Positions 21,884 to 31,643 of a stretch of 64,000 bases of DNA are shown piece by piece. The notes below the pieces were generated by a model. It did not search any database. It was not told the DNA's origin and saw nothing but the letters and a program-made list of their open reading frames with translations. The position numbers and the translations under genes were made by a program. The stretch lies in NCBI GenBank assembly GCA_002221725.1, contig NJFT01000179.1, forward strand, positions 1-64,000, given 5' to 3'. The first letter of the stretch is position 1. The number at the start of each line of letters is the position of its first letter. Origin of the DNA: Scedosporium boydii (taxonomy: Eukaryota > Ascomycota > Sordariomycetes > Microascales > Microascaceae).

Positions 21884-23006
21884 CTAACGATATGCCCGGT
21901 GTGTGGGAATCTCCCCAACTAATTCGTCATTGACATGGCGGAGTAGAGCTTCCATAGTGACTAGTCTTTCACCTTGGCTCAGGACACTGAACCATTTCAT
22001 AATTGTGGCAAATTCCTTCTCGAATTCGGGGTCCTTGGCAGCGGTAATAGCCTTGATTTGGAAGCTTCCATCCCAGCGAAGGTGGCGCACAAAGGAAGAT
22101 AAGCTCTCTTCCCAAGACATCTGTTCCTGCTTCTTCCCGTCTGAAAAATGCTCTCGTCCGACGATGTCGTCATCGTTCTTGGCCGGTGGACTTGGTAGAT
22201 CTGTAGCATGCTCTGTACTAAATATGGTGCTCGAGCTTGCCTGAGCAAGAACACGTCGGTAAACCTTGGAGTTTACAATCAAATCATCAAAAAGGAACGT
22301 CGTGTCGGTAGCGGCGGTGTTACAGCCTTCGGTGATGCTCGAGGTATCCGCAGCGTAAGCGTCGAGAATCGAGTTTGGTGCTTTGATGGTCGGATGCTTC
22401 GTCTTCAGCGATCGAGTCTGGCTCATGATCCGTTCAAGCATGAGTGTATTCTGAATCAATAGGTTGTGGATGTCCGATACAGAGTCCCTGGTCGCGTATA
22501 TTTTTCTTAGCTTGTGGATCTAAGAGAACGTGGCATCAAGCTATTCTGCCGGTGGGGGGTTTACATTTGAAGAGCCTGTAGGGCTAGTGAGACAGCTTGT
22601 CCCTGACCACGGAGTGAGTGTAGTAAGTCCCTCATCAACGATTCGTTCCACAGATACTTTGCTCTTGCCGTCCGGTCAAAGCCGTCGGGCGTTCCACGAA
22701 GGCATAGCTTTTGAATTTCATCGTCCAAGACGGAGAACAAGACCATGCAACCAGTGATGGCAACCTCAAACGTCGACAACAGTTCAGACCGTTTCTTGAG
22801 CTGTGAATTGACACTCTTGCCCTGTTGGATTAACAGTGTTTGAATCTGGGACAGGGTGGCGCAGATTACTTTTGACTCGTGACATAGGGCGGGAGGAGAA
22901 CTTGGGAATGTTTGTACTTCTCGCGCAGGTCGCTCATGCCCTTGGTGACCTTGAAGCATGCTGCTGTCAAAGAGACGATGCTCGCCGTAAGGGAAAGCGG
23001 GTCCAT
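21884..23006 (-). pseudogene. Helo-like N-terminal-domain protein, frameshifted
   Basis: The ATG at 23006 opens MDPLSLTASIVSLTAACFKV, the typical start of fungal helo-like N-terminal domains that precede NACHT/ankyrin proteins or stand alone. This frame runs to about KYKHSQ and then hits a stop near 22872. The expected continuation (PPALCHESKVICATLSQIQTLL) is open one frame over, so a single-base change between about 22890 and 22912 separates them. A GT...AG intron (about 22564-22506) then leads to the second part, ending at 21884 (LRHVNDELVGEIPTHRAYR). No NACHT domain follows. It could be a pseudogene, a sequencing error, or use a splice I cannot see. Confidence 0.6.
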
Positions 23007-23696
23007 GGTTCCGTGAGGGCAAACTGAGGACGAGTGCTCTGGGTGTCCATGACTCTTGGCCTTAAGGGAGGAAAAAGGGGAAGGGGGAGGATTTTTAATG
23101 TGCTGGCTCGGTGGCTACGCAGAGGCTGTGCCAGCCCCTCCAACCAACGGGAATCCCCAAAAAGGGCCAGGGACGACCGCGATTGTGGCCAATACAGTGA
23201 CCCTTGGCTTCAATTAGTGGCGTGGTTTCCTGGCTACTTCCTTGGCTAGGCCTCGAGATAGCAGTGGTGAGATTGAGCATAGCCACAAGGAGAAGGCTAG
23301 GGCTGAAATACACATCCTGCTGCCTTATTTCCAGAGTTAACATTGTCGGAACACCTTTTTTATTTTTTTTTTTTTTCTTTCTGCCGTTTCCTTCTCTTTA
23401 ACGTATCAACGTTATTGAAGCATTAAGTTACTAACGTTTACCAGAAAATCCCATTCGTCGTAACAAAATCATGATCACATCGATGCATTTTCATCGTACG
23501 CAAGAGTATAATGGCCTTAAAGTCCGACTTGAAGTACAATCCTATCTCTAGTTACTTCTTCTAGCTACCTGCACATTATTACAATAGCTTGTGAGTCACG
23601 GATAGAGTATTTAGAGATTAAGCTCAGAAATAGAGGGTGGGAAATCGCGCGTCTCTCGCGGTGGATTTCTCAAAGCGACTCGACGCCTAAATTCCC
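23007..23696. other. Intergenic, nothing recognised
   Basis: A promoter-side region of the helo-like gene, with a T-rich run at about 23358-23376. No supported gene is present. Confidence 0.45.
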
Positions 23697-24100
23697 AGCC
23701 TTCCTCCCGGATATGCCCACGGGATTAGCGTCGCTATATTTCGTCCCAATCTCAACCGGTCCGTAAAAACTGGGCAGCTCCTCGTCTTGGAGAGAGCCAC
23801 ACATGAAGGCGTCTTCTCAAACATTTGGGAGTTGCCTAAGGGCCACGTATAGGATGGGAAACTATCTTACAGGCCGTCAAGGGCGAGATCCTAGAGAAGA
23901 CTAGACTTGAGGTCGGCGGCATCATGAGGAAGTTCGACAGGCTCTACCGGGACTCCAAGCCTGGTAGAAAGAACCTTCAATGAAACTAAGTCAAGCCACC
24001 TTTCAAGATTCGGCTCAACCCTGAGGGGCACTCTGAATGGCGCTGGGTCAAGGGGGACCGGATCGATGACTTACTCACCACCCCCTTATATGAACAAGGC
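23697..24100 (+). pseudogene. Nudix hydrolase remnant
   Basis: Conceptual reading gives LPPGYAHGISVAIFRPN, then LLVLERATHEGVFSNIWELPKGHV, then a TAG. One frame over come TILQAVKGEILEKTRLEVGGIM and later LNPEGHSEWRWVKGDRIDDLL. These are the strand, Nudix box and post-box strand of a Nudix pyrophosphohydrolase. The box consensus GX5EX7REUXEEXGU is damaged: an early stop, a shift of frame, and REVLEETGL-type positions changed to GEILEKTRL, losing key metal-binding Glu. Several changes would be explained by G-to-A on this strand. No start codon or full frame remains, so it is a dead copy. Confidence 0.7.
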
Positions 24101-24937
24101 CCCCAAGCATTTCCCCCCGCTTTCGCCGCCTGTACTCCATTCAGAAACCCCAGATCTAAGGAGAGCTGGAAATTAGGGACACTTGGGAACTAGGAGGCTT
24201 TCTCAGTCCAATTTACATCGAGGTTTATTCTAGAAACGAGGAGAGGGGTCGGATCATTAGCGTAATCCGATGTGCCATGTCTTCCCAAGACCCTCCCAAA
24301 CTGTCGGGGTGCAATCGTAGCCGGCTCGCCGTGCCTGTGGGGATGGCCCGGTTCTCGTTTTCTGCCTCTGCAGATTTGACCCACCCAATCCTAACCTATA
24401 ATTTGACTCACGTTCCCAATATTCCAAGATAATACGGGAAGGCGAGCGATGTCCTTATGCAGATTCGACTCCTTGGAGTTTGCAAATCGTTCGGTTCCCC
24501 TATCTTCCTATGTGTCATTTTGTTTCTATTTTCATAATAGCGTTGCCCTTCCGGTGGAATTTGACGGGATGAGAGGCGTGGTGGGGAGGCGTACTTGCGA
24601 CCGATTCCTGTCACCATTGAATGCCGAGAAGAGGGGGTCGCGATGTATAAGACACCCCAATCACGGCTCAGCGTGAGCAGGGCCGAGGAGGATTGTCGGG
24701 ATATGGTGTGTCGGCATCATCCGAATAATTATAAGGGTAATTCGGGTCCCTATTTCGAAATTCTACTCTCGACCTTTATTCTCCTTGTTACTCAGCTCAT
24801 CAGGATGTGGGCGAGCGTAGGGCGCTTGATACTTACCGTACTAGCGAGCTAGCAAAGAGTCAAAGACCAGCTTTCTGCTCATCCCCAACAATCGTCGGGG
24901 CGAAACGCTACAAGTTTGGGGGTTTGGAGGCCTGAAT
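24101..24937. other. Intergenic, nothing recognised
   Basis: About 800 bp between the Nudix remnant and the left repeat. Only short frames without motifs are present. Confidence 0.45.
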
Positions 24938-25140
24938 GGCCCCGGATAATTCTAAAACTGTCAGCGAACCTTGGAGTGACTGGCCTTCGTCGGATAATGG
25001 GTCTGTAATCATGGACCTCGTAGGGAGAAGACAATTTTTATTCGAAAGGCTTCCCAGTCTAAAGTGTTATTAAAGGTAAAGAGTGGGATGGAAACGATGA
25101 GTTAAGAAGAATTCAGGCGCCCTCCCTCTAACTGTGCAAC
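24938..25140. repeat. Left copy of a 204-bp dispersed repeat
   Basis: It starts at GGCCCCGGATAATTCT and ends at CCCTCCCTCTAACTGTGCA. The same order of words in the same orientation recurs at 44575-44778. Shared blocks include CTCGTAGGGAGAAGA and GAGTTAAGAAGAATTCAGG. The copies differ at many single sites, so they are old. A TGTCAG...TGTGCA span inside this copy would suit a solo LTR, but no target-site duplication is visible. Confidence 0.8.
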
Positions 25141-25185
25141 TTCCCCATCGACTGTGATTCTAATATTAAGAAATAAGCCGTCCGG

Positions 25186-27049
25186 TTACACCCACTTGTT
25201 GCACTCGTAATCATACCGAGGGCGCCAATCACGACTCGTTGTATGATCGTTTTTGTGACTCTCCGTATCTCCGGTTGTGTGCCCATTTGTGTACCCAGCC
25301 TGCTTCTGCCACGGCAGGGCTTCTGTCGCCGGCTTCGCAGGCCCCAGCACCCCGGCCCTCCTCTCCTTCCAAGCCGTAATTTCCCTCTGCTCCACAAAGT
25401 TCCCGTGCAGCCCTAATCGCAGCTTGAACGGGAGATGGATCACGGCCACAGGCCCTTGAGCAATGTTCCGAGCATCAAAAATACACACGTCATTCCTCAG
25501 CTCGTCCAAGTGGTTGAGCAAGGCGATGAGGTAGCCATCCGCTTCCTCCGTGCTGCCCGCTCGCGGAATAAACGCCGGCTCCTGGAAGGTGGCACAAGGG
25601 CCAGCCCAGAATGTCTCGGCGGTCGAGTTATCCCACGTGAAGTGGCCCAATGTATTGAACAGGCCGCCCGCGGGAGATCCGCACTTTTGGAAGTCGTACG
25701 GCTTCGCGCCGTCGATGACGGCCTGCCAGTAGTGATTGTACTCCATTGTCACGAATCGGTCGTCGATGCGAGAGAACTCGCCCGAAAACTCACCTCGCTC
25801 CTCAATCGGGTCGACCCAGGAGTGAGTTGGGGCCTGGGGATCGAAGACCCAGCGCGTTGTTTTGTTCTGCAGCTTATTTCGCTGCGACACGGTGCCCGGC
25901 GGAGTGTCAGCGGAGGGCCACCAAAAAAAGACGTTGCCGTCGGCGATAGTCAGGTCAAACACGACCTTTCCGTCGTGTGTCTCATAGCAGCTAATTGTAT
26001 GGCCCTGAAAGGCTGGATGGAGCGTCAGATATCGTGTTTATCTTCTCCCCTCTAGGGTGATGTTGGCTGCGCTCACCATTCTTAGAGCGGAACCATCGAA
26101 TGTCTTCTGGCTTCCCCCCTCGACGAGGGACAAGCCCGTACCACTGGTCCTCATCAGGGTCCCATGCCCAGTGGTTTTCACCGTTCGTCAATCGTTCGGG
26201 ATCACACTTAAGGGGTGTCATAGGGAGAACAACCCAGTTGTCGCTAATTCCGCAATCATGGATAATGCCGCAGAAGGGAGCTTTGTACCAGCATTCCTCT
26301 GCCTTGACACCATCCGCGTTGATTGTGTACACTACAATATCTCGGGATCCGTCATTCCCGTCACCGCCCGCCTAAAATTTCTAGTCAGTGGCATTGATAC
26401 CGCAAAGCGTTCAGCAGTTACTTACCTCGTATCCGTAGCAAACCATTTCCCCCGTCTTAGGGTCGAATTTCGGGTGTGCGGTCATCGTTGGGCTTAGCAC
26501 TTGGCCTTCGAAGTCATATCGTCCAATCGTATCTAAGGTGTCCGGGTCCATGGCATAGGCTGGCCCATCCTCCTTGGTAGCTAGTAACATGCCTCTCCAA
26601 AAAAACACGTTGGTATTTGCTGCCGTCCGAATCACCCCCTTAACCGCCTCATTGTCCGTGTACGGGTTGCGGTACTTTCCAAATAGTGCCTTCTTGTGCT
26701 TTGCCTCGTAATTGTAGCGGTCAGTATGAACGTACCGCTGTTTAAAGTGCGCTCGGCCGCCACAGAGTCTGATGGCCGTGACGTTGCCATCTCCGTTGAA
26801 GTGGATATCCGATTCATATACTGGTGGGAACCGATGGTCTGGTTGTACACGGAAGAAGGTACCGTTTATGTCGCCGGGGATTTTGCCTGTCACTTCGAGG
26901 TCGTGGACATCGCCCTCTAAACGGGATGGTCGATTGAATCCTTGAAACACTTCTGTGAGTGGAAATTTTGTATCACTACTAGCCTTAATGCCGTCGATAT
27001 AGCTGGGCTTTGCTGACAGGGTCTCTGCTAGCTCGAAGATGTGCGCCAT
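25186..27049 (-). CDS. Carotenoid/stilbene-cleavage oxygenase (RPE65 family)
   Basis: Three exons, 27049-26426, 26371-26077 and 26012-25186, encode 581 aa. The four iron-binding histidines of the family are present: His192 (TMTAHPK), His246 (GIIHDCG), His311 ([10 protein letters not shown], spanning the second splice) and His509 (LGLHGNF). The N-terminal half resembles lignostilbene dioxygenases and the Neurospora stilbene oxygenase CAO-1 (YVHTDRY..., [11 protein letters not shown]). Tyr106 and Lys137 are spaced like the 4'-hydroxyl-binding Tyr/Lys pair known there. The likely reaction is oxidative cleavage of a hydroxystilbene double bond into two aromatic aldehydes in the cytosol. The acceptor for exon 3 was chosen as CCATCCAG because it restores frame and the NAFQGHT consensus. 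It is the first gene of the putative aromatic cluster. Confidence 0.9.
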
Positions 27050-27795
27050 GTTTGTTTTTGGGGCTATTCAGGGACCAAAAGTAAACAAAGTGTGGAGCAG
27101 GCCGTGGTATTGGCAAAGATCCAAGCTCCATCAGCCGAAGACGTGCCGCAACCTACTATAAGAAGTATTGTGATCACTAGGGGACAATCATGTTCTAGCA
27201 TTAGTCCTCTTCGGGCGGTGGTCTCGGCTCTACCGGACCGATAGGCAGTGACAACTGGCCGGGTGCAAGAGGCCGATGGGTGTGCATCGAGAGCGGGGAA
27301 ACGCACCACCCCTTACACGGGGATGCGAGGAAGAGTCGAGATTAGCACCATCTCTCTCTCTGACTCTTCACCACTGCCAGGTGCTCTGCTCTTCTGGCAT
27401 CGTTAATCCCGCAACTATAGTAACTCGTCACGTTGACGATGACTACCATACCCAAGGTGTGAAATGTGATTTCACGGGGATCTTTCCGACTCCAAAGCTA
27501 TGAAAATAAATCACGGAGCTTGGGGTATAACTCCTTCCTACCATCTTACTACGTCATAAGTCAAGTACCTTTTACTGGAGACCTCAGTAATCGGAGACAG
27601 TAAATACAAGGATGTACATGAAATATGCATAGTGGGATTATGCTCGGGTGGGTGAGTTTTTTTGAAGCATAGTACATAATCTGTGCATCGGGCGTGGCAA
27701 TTGATGTGAAGCTTTGTTTGATTCCTAACGAGAGTGACGATACTGAATTCGAGCTTAGCATCCGCTAAGTCACATGCCAGCGCATGACCTCTAGC
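27050..27795. other. Intergenic between two cluster genes
   Basis: The upstream region of the cleavage oxygenase and downstream region of the Baeyer-Villiger gene, both on the minus strand. A CT repeat (CTCTCTCTCTG) lies at about 27350. No gene is supported. Confidence 0.5.
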
Positions 27796-29826
27796 CTACG
27801 CCCTGATATACCACCCTAGCTCCTCCTTCTTGATATCGCGTAATGAAAGGCCTTTACCCAAGTACGAGAACCGATTCGGTGTAAGATAAGAAAACTCAAA
27901 GTCTTGGAGGCGCGGGTGTTTGACCGACTCCAGGAAATGGTTCACGGATCCTGGCCACGGCCCGACAATCCTACCATCTGAAGTACCTCCCTTGTACCTA
28001 TTGGACAGTTAGTAAATCGGATATACCGTCGCATTGTGGGAGACAAAGGAGGCGTGCCAGCTATTACAATGTCCTGAAAACGTAAGAAGCTCCATGACAG
28101 CGTCCTTGTGGTTGTTGAATTCAGTGTTTGCTTCCCGGCTTACGACGACCGACTTTACTCCTTGCCTCTGGATCTTGTCAATGAAGAAGAGCGCGAATTC
28201 GACTTGCGCCTCAATGGATGGCATGAGGGAACCGTTGGAAATCGGCGTATTAGGACCGACAACCACTGGAGACGAATCATGAGCCTCTTTTCACTAGAGT
28301 AGTTGCTCAAGAGCTCGGGGACTTACTGAAATAGTTGGGCATATCAGGGACTGCACATGTGAAATAAGCCTCCGCGCCAGTTACCGCCCATCTTTTCCCG
28401 AGGTCCACGCCGTTTCTACCAGTCAACTGGAATTCAGGGACGTAGGATGTATCGTATCCGGTTGCCGCAATAATAACATCGACTTGATGCACCTTGCCAT
28501 CTTGGGTGACGATACCTTCAGAAGTGACTTCTCGGATGGGTGTTCTGATAATCTCGACATTATTCTCCTGAAGTGCCTCAAGGTAGCCTTCTCCAGGAGT
28601 AACGCTGGTTCAGTTAGTTAAGAGTGGGACGCTTCAACACCCGCGAGGAGTGTACGGGTCAATGAATTGCTCACCGTCTACATCCTACATCGAAATCGGG
28701 AATGAGCTGCTCAACGAGAGCGGGGTCCATCTTGGCCAATCTCTGGCGCATGCTTTGCTCGATCAACTCTCGCGACGCCTTCTGCGCCGGGGAATTCTTG
28801 TAGAAGTTGGGGAACCTCGAATTCAATTCGTGATCGACTTCCCGGCGGTATCGTTTGAGGTGGTCTGGATCGTTGCGGAATTTCTCCTTTTGTTCTTCCG
28901 TGTAAACTGTTCCTCGTCCGTCGGGTGCGAGTCGTCCGACAAACTGCGGCGCAATCCAGGTTGGTGACCGGGCGAAGTTGAGGAGTGATTGGACAACTAT
29001 TAATACGCACATTGTTAGCTTTCGAGGCCGCACGTATTTTAGGTACACGTACTAGGCTGAATCGTAGGCACAACCTGAATGGCAGAAGAACCGGCGCCGA
29101 TCACGGCCACGCGCTTTTCGGAGAGGTCCAGATCTTGGGGATAATAGCCAGTATGCACTAGGGTTCCCCCAAACGAGTGGAGACCCTGGATATCTGGCCA
29201 CTTCCATCGGCTTTTTTGGTTTGACCCCCTGTTAGTGTTTTCACGGGGTTTGTTCATGAACGGAAGATGCGTACTTGAGGACCCCTGCGCAGTTCACGAC
29301 CACCTCGGCCGAGTTCTCCAATATCTCTCCAGTTGCGAGATCTTCAACCCTCACCTTCCAACGACCATCCGACTCGTCCCATTCAGCTCCAACGACCTTG
29401 TGATTGAACTTTGCATGCTCATACGCTCCATACTCCTTTGCCCTCGCGCGATAAAAGTCCCAGATTTCTTCGGCACCGGCGTATCTGTTAAACGGACCAC
29501 CATCAGCCCAGAATTCCACATCTTTGTCTTTTCGTTCATCGCGACACTCACACTTTTGACCAGTCGGGGTTTCCTACCCAAGGGTAGCTGTACGAGTGTG
29601 CGGGGATATCGCACGAGCAACCGGGGTATCGAGACTCGAGCCATGTGCCACCGACGTCTCCGTTCTTCTCGTAGATGACATATTCGACGCCTTCGAGGAA
29701 CTGGGCCTTGTACGCAAAGGCGATTCCTGATATCCCAGCACCGATTACGATGACTTTGATTGGCCTGGGATTGCCAAGGTGCTGGTCGATGACCGTGTAA
29801 TTTTCAACAGGAGCATGCGAATTCAT
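27796..29826 (-). CDS. Baeyer-Villiger flavin monooxygenase
   Basis: Seven exons, 29826-29552, 29484-29275, 29210-29053, 28996-28675, 28604-28327, 28265-28058 and 27997-27796, give 550 aa in frame. GAGISG (29-34) binds FAD and GAGSSA (200-205) binds NADPH. Between them FGGTLVHTGYYP (175-186) fits the Baeyer-Villiger fingerprint FxGxxxHxxxW[PD], with Tyr in place of Trp. Later blocks VTPGEGY, AATGYDT and NYFMVVGPNTPISNGS match 4-hydroxyacetophenone- and steroid-type members. It would insert oxygen next to a carbonyl, turning aryl ketones into esters. Intron 6 (28057-27998) appears to start with GC rather than GT; this choice alone yields CNSWYKGGTSDGR. The exon 3 acceptor AAAAAAG gives the consensus VLNRWKWP; an 18-nt longer exon is also in frame. 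Confidence 0.9.
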
Positions 29827-30632
29827 GTTGGCTGGATCTGGCGCTTAGGTAGGCAGATGGGATATTGTTATTGCTAAACAAAGGTTACTGGCCCGTGGAG
29901 CTGGAAAGGCATTCGCATTCGCGCCCCTAAAGGCATTTAAGACAACGCTCTCATGCTGTAGCACCATAACCCTCTCCGCTAATAATTACCTGGGCGGATC
30001 TTTGGAACCGACTAATGTTCACAAGACTGAAGCTCTTGTTGAATTGGTGGGGCCGCGTAGGAGCCAGCTTCCCTCTATATCCTGAGATCGGCTTTATGCT
30101 GCTCTGTTGGCAGCACCCGTTCGCCTATTGCAGAAGACAATCGGAATTTGCCATAATCGGTGGGTAGGTTTCCCGGAACGTAGCCACACCCGACGCGGTT
30201 CACTGGGTACAAGCCCCCGCTTTCTGGTACTCGGCTCAAAGCTAACATCAACACAGACTGTGAACCAAATTCGGATATGTCCAGCCGGTGCCAAACCATG
30301 TGGATACGAACTAGGCCCGGCTAGGCTTAGGCTCTTTCCTAGACTAGCTCGGAGCTAGCTACCCGAGGAATCAATCGTATCGTCTCCCGTTTAACGCCCC
30401 TAACTAGACCAAACTAAGAAAGCGACTCGAGAAAAGACACGAAGAGAATTCCTCGAATTTGTGCAGTAACTACAGCCTTGAGAAAGGGAATGACCAGGAG
30501 GAATGACTGGCCTTAGAACTAAGATTGGTGCCGCATACTGGTAGAGAGAGCGGAAATACCAAAGATTTCCGTCATCGGCTGTAATATTCCGGCGCGTTCG
30601 TATATCCGGGGCTCTGCGGCTGCGTCACAGCG
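29827..30632. other. Intergenic region upstream of the Baeyer-Villiger gene
   Basis: It contains a palindromic AGGCCCGGCTAGGC...TAGCTCGGAGCTAGC stretch near 30311-30361 and a TCCGGGGC at 30605-30612, one base from a word repeated in other cluster promoters. No intact gene is present. Confidence 0.45.
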
Positions 30633-31010
30633 ATGTTTGACGAAGACGTGGAATTTTACACCCGACCCTTCAATTTCGCCGCGTCCGATATTCAATGGGA
30701 AGACATAGACGGACAAGAAGTGGATGCCCCAACCTTGATGCACCTCGACCAGGCGAGGACTACAGAGACCATCACACATTATCCCTGTCCCGCGCGCCCG
30801 CCGGTTTCGACGGTACCCACCAACTTCACCACTTCTCTTTCACGGCCCAGGACCTTGATACGCAGCTTCTTGAGCTACGAATATCTTCTTAACAAGCCGT
30901 GCACGCCAATCTGGGGCATCGGTAGGCATATCTACGGATCACAGATCTTTGACTACTGGAAGAACCCGAGCGGTTATTCTATCGAGCATTACGCCGACCA
31001 GATCTGGTGA
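30633..31010 (+). pseudogene. Extradiol (catechol/biphenyl-diol-type) dioxygenase remnant
   Basis: The C-terminal end is unmistakable: PIWGIGRHIYGSQIFDYW followed by SGYSIEHYAD, the conserved tail of vicinal-oxygen-chelate extradiol dioxygenases, with the metal-binding Glu in IEHYAD. Upstream, in another frame (about 30760-30880), HHTLSLSRAPAGF and THQLHHFSFTAQDLDTQLLEL are the preceding conserved pieces, with the metal His in QLHHFSF. FNFAASDIQWEDIDG...LMHLDQA, before that, is again in the first frame. Two offsetting shifts are therefore needed, and the N-terminal half of the enzyme is absent. The gene is broken. Its place between the Baeyer-Villiger and hydroxylase genes suggests the cluster once carried its own ring-cleaving enzyme. 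Confidence 0.75.
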
Positions 31011-31643
31011 GTTGTGACAGCCCGACGGGAAGGGAGAAGAGTGACGCCCCAGCTTCCATGCACATCCGGGGTCCTGCCAGACCAGAGGGTGGCGTAGCGT
31101 AGCATCAGATAGATAGGCTTCAAAGTCAGATTATAGGAAGAAATTCAAGGTAACACGTAGCAACTTTAATTCCTCTTGTTCTTGTAGTGGGAGCTTAGTT
31201 TCCTTTAGCGCTGCAGACTGACTACGAAACGATGGAGCGGATAGAAGACTTCTAATCGGATGATTGTGACGGATTGTCAAGGGAAGAGTCAAAGCTCACC
31301 GGCCGGTTGACACGCCAACTCTCATCAATGTTCTATTTGTCCCCTGAGTCTGGTGTGGACAGAGCTTGGGGACGTGCTGATACTATGTGGCGGAGGCTTC
31401 CCAAGATTACCATTAATTTGGCGTTCGCCTCTCGGATATAACCACCCGATACTCCCACATTTTGGACTCCCCTGTACTCTACCATGCCCTCCTGTGTAGG
31501 ATACTAATGGTGCCTATATTGCCAGAGCCCCCAGCAAACCCTAGAAGGGACCGTTTAACATTATTTCACTACATACTGGTCCGTTGTATTCCTCTTGATA
31601 CTCGCCGTGACTGTTACCCTAGGTTCTCAGTGCCTATTATACA
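31011..31643. other. Promoter region of the FAD monooxygenase
   Basis: A non-coding stretch between the dioxygenase remnant and the monooxygenase start. It holds one TCCGGGGT word at 31065-31072. Confidence 0.5.
31065..31072. promoter_or_regulatory. TCCGGGGT word upstream of the FAD monooxygenase
   Basis: One of four TCCGGGGT words found in non-coding DNA of the central cluster, about 570 bp before the start codon. A CGG-type core suits a Zn2Cys6 regulator, and one is encoded in the cluster. Binding is inferred only. Confidence 0.3.

Noticed and set aside
23358..23376. Poly-T run as a possible terminator or retroelement tail
   Set aside because: Similar runs occur inside introns (37,913-37,935; 43,148-43,172; 62,405-62,428), so they are simple-sequence tracts with no sign of a retroelement.
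29228..29274. A 46-nt intron for the Baeyer-Villiger gene ending at TAACAG
   Set aside because: It is in frame but adds six residues absent from the family consensus. The AAAAAAG acceptor gives VLNRWKWP and a normal 64-nt intron.
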